Assembly: GCA_002841945.1 (NCBI GenBank)
Contig: PHBI01000048.1
Span: forward strand, 1 to 38,139
From: Deltaproteobacteria bacterium HGW-Deltaproteobacteria-14
GTDB taxonomy: Bacteria; Myxococcota_A; UBA9042; PHBI01
Length of the DNA: 38,139 nucleotides
Reading direction: 5' to 3'
Under the pieces are notes generated by a model. That model saw only the letters and a program-made list of their open reading frames with translations. It did no database searches and had not been told where the DNA came from. Below, piece after piece: positions 35,177 through 38,139 of this stretch. The position numbers and the translations under genes are program-made. How positions within the stretch are numbered: the first letter of the stretch is position 1; each line of letters starts with the position of its first letter.

Positions 35177-36373
35177 TCACTCGGGGGCGGCGCACCCGCA
35201 GCGGTCCCCCCGCGCCTGCAGCGACGTGGAGGGGGCGTCGCCGCGGTGGTAGATCGCGCCGTCGAGGCGCAGCGAGCCGTCGTCGAGCATCCGGGCTGGG
35301 CCGACGCCGATCCTCCAGGGCTCGGTGGCGTCGAGCCCCGGGAAGGGCCACTCGCGGGCGACGCTCGTGCGCCAAGCCGGGGCGTCGCTCGGGATCGGGA
35401 TGAAGTAGTAGCGATCGCCGTCGCCGACCGCGGCCAGGACGTGTGGGTGGTCGCTGCGGTCGAGCGCCATGGCCACGGTCCCGAAGGTGCCGTAGGACGA
35501 CGGGACGTCGGGCTGGGCGGACACCTGCAGGGTGGTGCTCGCCAGGGTGTGTCGCTCCCAGCGGTCGCCGCGCCACACCAGGACGAGCAGCGCGCTCGGC
35601 GCGTCCTGGCCGAAGACCTTGGTCCCGGCGGCGATGGTCAGGCCGCCCGCCTGATCCACGGCGGCGTCCACCCCGGTCGTGAGCTCCCCGTCGGCGAGCG
35701 GCGCCAGCTCCACGCCGGCGTCGAAGGAGAAGGCCCGGAGCCCCGCGTCGGTCAGGTACACGAGCCACGCGTGCCCGTCGCGGACCTTCAGCGCGGCCCA
35801 GGTCCGGCCGGGGTCGAAGCGCGGGGGCAGCGGGAACGCCTCGGCGACCCACTCCCCCGCGACGAGGTGCTGGAGCCGCGGCTCGCCGGCGCCGGTGACC
35901 AGCGCGACCCACGGCGTGTCCCCGTCGAGCGTCATGTCGACGGCCCGCGCGTCGGGGTCGAGGGTCGTCGCCGCGGCGTCGTCGCGCCCGTAGAGCAAGG
36001 GCGCGGTCCCGTCGTGCCAGATCGCGTGGAGGTGTCCGTGGCCGTCCCGCAGCGCCACGCCGGAGCCCGCGCGGCCGACGTCCCCGTCGCCGATCGGCCG
36101 CCGCGTGACCACGTGGCCGTCGGTCGCGATGCATGCCGCCTCGGTGCCGCCGCTGTCGAGGTAGCGCACGAGGCAGGTCGAGCCGTCGGGGGCGATCCGC
36201 GACGGCCCGAGGCGGCCGGTGACCTGACCGTACGCGGCGGTCCACGCCGCGCCGCTCTCGAGGGCGCAGCGGTCGGCATCCCTGGCGGTACACGGCGCCT
36301 TCCAGTCGCACCCGGGGGCGACGAGGAACACGACCGTGGCGGCGCAGCATTGGACGATGTGGCTCGCGCGCAT
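35177..36373 (-). CDS. Exported protein with beta-propeller-like repeats, probable lipoprotein
   Basis: This 398-residue protein has a signal ending VAPGC (Cys22), a passable though imperfect lipobox. The rest consists of repeated short beta-strand blocks carrying Asp, Gly and Trp (GHLHAIWHDGTAPLLYG, DGDTPWVALVTGAGEPR, DGHAWLVYLTDAGLRAF, DHPHVLAAVGDGDRYYF), as in beta-propeller proteins of myxobacterial envelopes. No catalytic residues are recognisable. ATG 36373 has GGGGGAG immediately upstream, closer than usual. It lies 119 bp before the binding-protein gene on the same strand and could be in the same transcript, possibly as a further surface component. The family is not identified. Confidence 0.72.
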   Translation of the reverse strand: MRASHIVQCCAATVVFLVAPGCDWKAPCTARDADRCALESGAAWTAAYGQVTGRLGPSRIAPDGSTCLVRYLDSGGTEAACIATDGHVVTRRPIGDGDVGRAGSGVALRDGHGHLHAIWHDGTAPLLYGRDDAAATTLDPDARAVDMTLDGDTPWVALVTGAGEPRLQHLVAGEWVAEAFPLPPRFDPGRTWAALKVRDGHAWLVYLTDAGLRAFSFDAGVELAPLADGELTTGVDAAVDQAGGLTIAAGTKVFGQDAPSALLVLVWRGDRWERHTLASTTLQVSAQPDVPSSYGTFGTVAMALDRSDHPHVLAAVGDGDRYYFIPIPSDAPAWRTSVAREWPFPGLDATEPWRIGVGPARMLDDGSLRLDGAIYHRGDAPSTSLQARGDRCGCAAPE

Positions 36374-36427
36374 GGCTCCCCCAGGTGGGTCGCCGCGCAC
36401 GATACCGAAGCGCGGCCCGTCGGCGCC

Positions 36428-36445
36428 AGCGCCAGGGCCGGCGCT
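36428..36445 (-). terminator. Weak hairpin after the HNH gene
   Basis: AGCGCC-AGGGCC-GGCGCT forms a 6-bp stem with a 6-nt loop, 62 nt beyond the HNH gene stop and before the next same-strand gene. There is no T tract. Confidence 0.25.
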
Positions 36446-36507
36446 CGCAGGCGGCGTCGATCCCGACGTCGGGGCCCGCGGATCCCGGCGGCGCCTCGTG
36501 ACACGCG

Positions 36508-37938
36508 CTACTTCACGCCGGGCTGGTGGCGCCGCCGCCGGGTCGAGGCGTCGTCGTCGTTGGCGGCGGGTGGGGGTGGGGCGCGGCGGCCGTCGTGGAT
36601 GTCGCCGAGGATGGACAGCGCGAGGTTGTAGTCCATCGGCTCGCCGCCCCACCGGGGGGTGCAGGTGCGGTGGGTGATGGTGAGGCCGAGGTCGCGGTTG
36701 GCGTGGGCGATGGCGTCCGGGCCGTCGCGGGGGACGCGGAGGGCGAAGTGCCGCGGCACGGGGCGGGCGTCGGGGCGGGTGACGGTGACGCGCCCACGTT
36801 TCAGCTGAAACGTGTAGCCCTCGGTGTGGGCGAGTCGGTGGTGGTGTCGGCAGAGCAGGACGAGGTTGTCGAGCGCCGTCCGGCCGCCGTCGGCCCAGTG
36901 AATGATGTGGTGGGCGTCGACGAAGCGGCGGCAGGTGCAGCCGGGGAAGACGCAGCCGCCGTCGCGGTGGGTGAGGGCGCGTCGGATGGCGGGGGGGATG
37001 GTGCGGGTGCGGCGGCCGACGTCGACGGTCTCGCCGTCGCGCTCGGTCATGACGACGGCCGACGCGTCGCAGGCGAGCTGGCGGGCGGTGTCGTCGGCGA
37101 TGGCGCCGACGTCTTCGATGTAGGGGGCGGCCGGTGTGCCGGGGTCGTCGTCGCGGGCCGCGTCGGCGGTGACGTGGGCGTCGACGTGGACGACGACCTG
37201 ATAGCGTTCGCCGGCGTTCCCCTCGCGGTAGCCGGAGGCGAGGAACGACTCGGCGAGGTCGACGAGGGCGTCCGCGCGGTTGGCGCCGAAGCCGTCGGTG
37301 GGCGCGGCGGCCGGGTCCGCGGTCGCGGTCTCGGCGTTGGGGGAGGCTTGCTCGAAGGCGCGTTGCCTCGCGGCGTCGACCGCGGCGTCGAGGGCCTTGA
37401 CGACGACGGCGCCGAGCTCGGGCGGGAGGCGGCCGCTGATGACGACGGCGCCGTCGTCGTCGGTCCAGGTCTTCACGAAGCGGTCGACGTGTTGGTGTGC
37501 GGCGCGCTCAGCGGCGGCCTCGGGTCCGTATTTGCGGGCGTAGCGGACGAGTCGCTCGAGGTGTCCGGTGGTTCCGCTCAGCGCGACGTCGACGAGGAAG
37601 CGTTCGTTTTCCGGGGTGGCGATGCGGGTGATGGCGCGGGCCTTGGAGTAGCTGAGCTTGCCGAGCCGCAGCGCCTCGGCGGTGTGGGGCAGGGTCTCGA
37701 TGGCGCGGGCGACGCGGACCTTCTCGCGCCCGGTGGCGATGTCGATCCCGCAGCGCCAGGTGAGCCAGTGGGCGCACGAGCGCACGCCGACGCCGTTCCA
37801 CCCGCCGATGCGGTCGAACTCGCCGACGAGGGTGAGGAAGCGATAGGTCGCCGCGTGCAGGTCTCCAGCGAGGCGGGTGATCTCGTCCTCCAGCGCTTCC
37901 TTGCTGCGCTGATTCGGCTGTCCGAGCTCGTGCTTCAT
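36508..37938 (-). CDS. DUF222 / HNH endonuclease-domain protein
   Basis: This 476-residue protein has the DUF222 (13E12-type) architecture. An N-terminal helical domain (about 15-200: LVGEFDRIGGWNGVGVRSCAHWL, GKLSYSKARAITRIATPENE) precedes a C-terminal HNH nuclease motif with zinc-binding Cys (CVFPGCTCRRFVDAHHIIHW, then LDNLVLLCRHHHRLAH). Members are frequent in actinobacteria and myxobacteria, often multicopy and of unproven function; DNA cleavage is expected. No Shine-Dalgarno precedes ATG 37938, and the -10-like element lies 7 nt upstream, so the message may be leaderless. A LexA-type dyad sits in the promoter, which suggests induction by DNA damage. The last 35 residues are low-complexity and basic. 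Confidence 0.92.
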   Translation of the reverse strand: MKHELGQPNQRSKEALEDEITRLAGDLHAATYRFLTLVGEFDRIGGWNGVGVRSCAHWLTWRCGIDIATGREKVRVARAIETLPHTAEALRLGKLSYSKARAITRIATPENERFLVDVALSGTTGHLERLVRYARKYGPEAAAERAAHQHVDRFVKTWTDDDGAVVISGRLPPELGAVVVKALDAAVDAARQRAFEQASPNAETATADPAAAPTDGFGANRADALVDLAESFLASGYREGNAGERYQVVVHVDAHVTADAARDDDPGTPAAPYIEDVGAIADDTARQLACDASAVVMTERDGETVDVGRRTRTIPPAIRRALTHRDGGCVFPGCTCRRFVDAHHIIHWADGGRTALDNLVLLCRHHHRLAHTEGYTFQLKRGRVTVTRPDARPVPRHFALRVPRDGPDAIAHANRDLGLTITHRTCTPRWGGEPMDYNLALSILGDIHDGRRAPPPPAANDDDASTRRRRHQPGVK

Positions 37939-37945
37939 GGGAGCT

Positions 37946-37975
37946 ATGATATACCTGAACCGGCGTTCAGGGCAA
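37946..37975 (-). promoter_or_regulatory. Promoter of the HNH gene overlapped by a LexA-type box
   Basis: On the minus strand TTGCCC (37975-37970) and TATCAT (37951-37946) are 18 nt apart, a plausible sigma-70 promoter. The spacer is filled by CCTGAAC-GCCG-GTTCAGG (37971-37954), a perfect 7-bp dyad. Its core GAAC-N4-GTTC equals the Gram-positive SOS box, and it agrees with the published M. xanthus LexA consensus CTRHAMRYBYGTTCAGS at 16 of 17 positions. A bound repressor would block polymerase. The transcript would start 1-3 nt before the ATG. Confidence 0.65.
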
Positions 37976-37995
37976 GCGCCGCGTGTCTTTTGTTT

Positions 37996-38139
37996 TCAGG
38001 CGTGCCGGAGCGTCGGCGGGGCTGGGGGGACTCGCGGGCGCCGCGATCGGTTTTCGGTCTGACGATAGGTCTGGCGTGCGCGGCGCCGGCTCTCCTCGCG
38101 CCGTTCGGGAGCGCACCGTGGGCAGTAGATGTTACCCCG
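37996..38139 (-). CDS. C-terminal end of a small Cys-pair, Arg-rich protein (truncated by window edge)
   Basis: An open frame enters from the right edge and ends at a TGA at 37996, giving the last 47 codons. It starts GNIYCPRCAPERREESRRRA and continues QTYRQTENRSRRPR, then a Pro-rich tail. The CxxC pair followed by a basic helix resembles the second half of the small zinc-ribbon proteins that are common as scattered or transposon-linked copies in Myxococcota. That link is from memory and not secure. It lies 57 bp upstream of the HNH gene on the same strand, with the LexA-type box between them. Confidence 0.45.
   Translation of the reverse strand, partial: RGNIYCPRCAPERREESRRRARQTYRQTENRSRRPRVPPAPPTLRHA

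Overview
The window is visibly very G+C-rich (about 70% or more by eye, not computed) and nearly wall-to-wall protein coding. No rRNA, tRNA, CRISPR array or complete insertion sequence was found. The gene content suggests a predatory or gliding soil/marine member of the Myxococcota. It includes a large Ser/Thr kinase with a helical-repeat tail, PAS/His-kinase/receiver hybrids, HDOD, HD-GYP and PilZ proteins, many lipoproteins and a Cys-rich secreted protein. A LexA-type box close to the published Myxococcus xanthus consensus precedes the DUF222-HNH gene. The lineage assignment is inference from content, not from a marker gene.

Layout. (1) 1-3196: the start of a lipoprotein gene running off the left edge (-), then gamma-glutamyltransferase and a type II DnaJ co-chaperone (+). 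(2) 3196-7539 (-): a tight three-gene exported cluster, transcribed as Cys-rich CAP-domain lipoprotein, glycan-binding-like/HEAT protein, outer-membrane beta-barrel. (3) 7692-11260: a small exported protein, an HDOD protein (-) and a divergent HDOD plus degenerate-GGDEF protein (+). (4) 11498-20520: a soluble PAS/His-kinase/receiver hybrid (-) diverges from a five-gene operon (+): a second glycan-binding-like/HEAT protein, PilZ, a 1184-residue Ser/Thr kinase with a degenerate ATPase module, HD-GYP, PilZ. Several joints are ATGA overlaps. (5) 20544-23830: a metallo-beta-lactamase-fold hydrolase, a pirin/FMN-reductase pair and a divergent LysR regulator. (6) 23920-31353: monomeric NADP-isocitrate dehydrogenase, a chemoreceptor, an LLM flavin monooxygenase, a glutathione transferase and a membrane metallophosphoesterase. 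(7) 31330-36373 (-): an exported lipoprotein, then a sugar-type periplasmic binding lipoprotein overlapping a membrane hybrid His kinase. (8) 36508-38139 (-): a DUF222-HNH nuclease-like gene and the tail of a small Cys-pair protein at the right edge.

How the parts may work together. The strongest candidate for an undescribed system is the 13266-20520 operon. It joins an exported glycan-binding-like HEAT protein to cytoplasmic cyclic-di-GMP receptors (two PilZ), a cyclic-di-GMP phosphodiesterase (HD-GYP) and a Ser/Thr kinase whose ATPase-like module has lost its nucleotide-binding motifs. A clear paralogue of the exported protein lies about 7 kb away beside a CAP lipoprotein and a beta-barrel. 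Together these suggest envelope-surface machinery linked to second-messenger control. Other systems worth attention are the binding-protein/hybrid-kinase pair with no transporter genes (LuxP-LuxQ-like logic) and the apparently SOS-controlled HNH gene.
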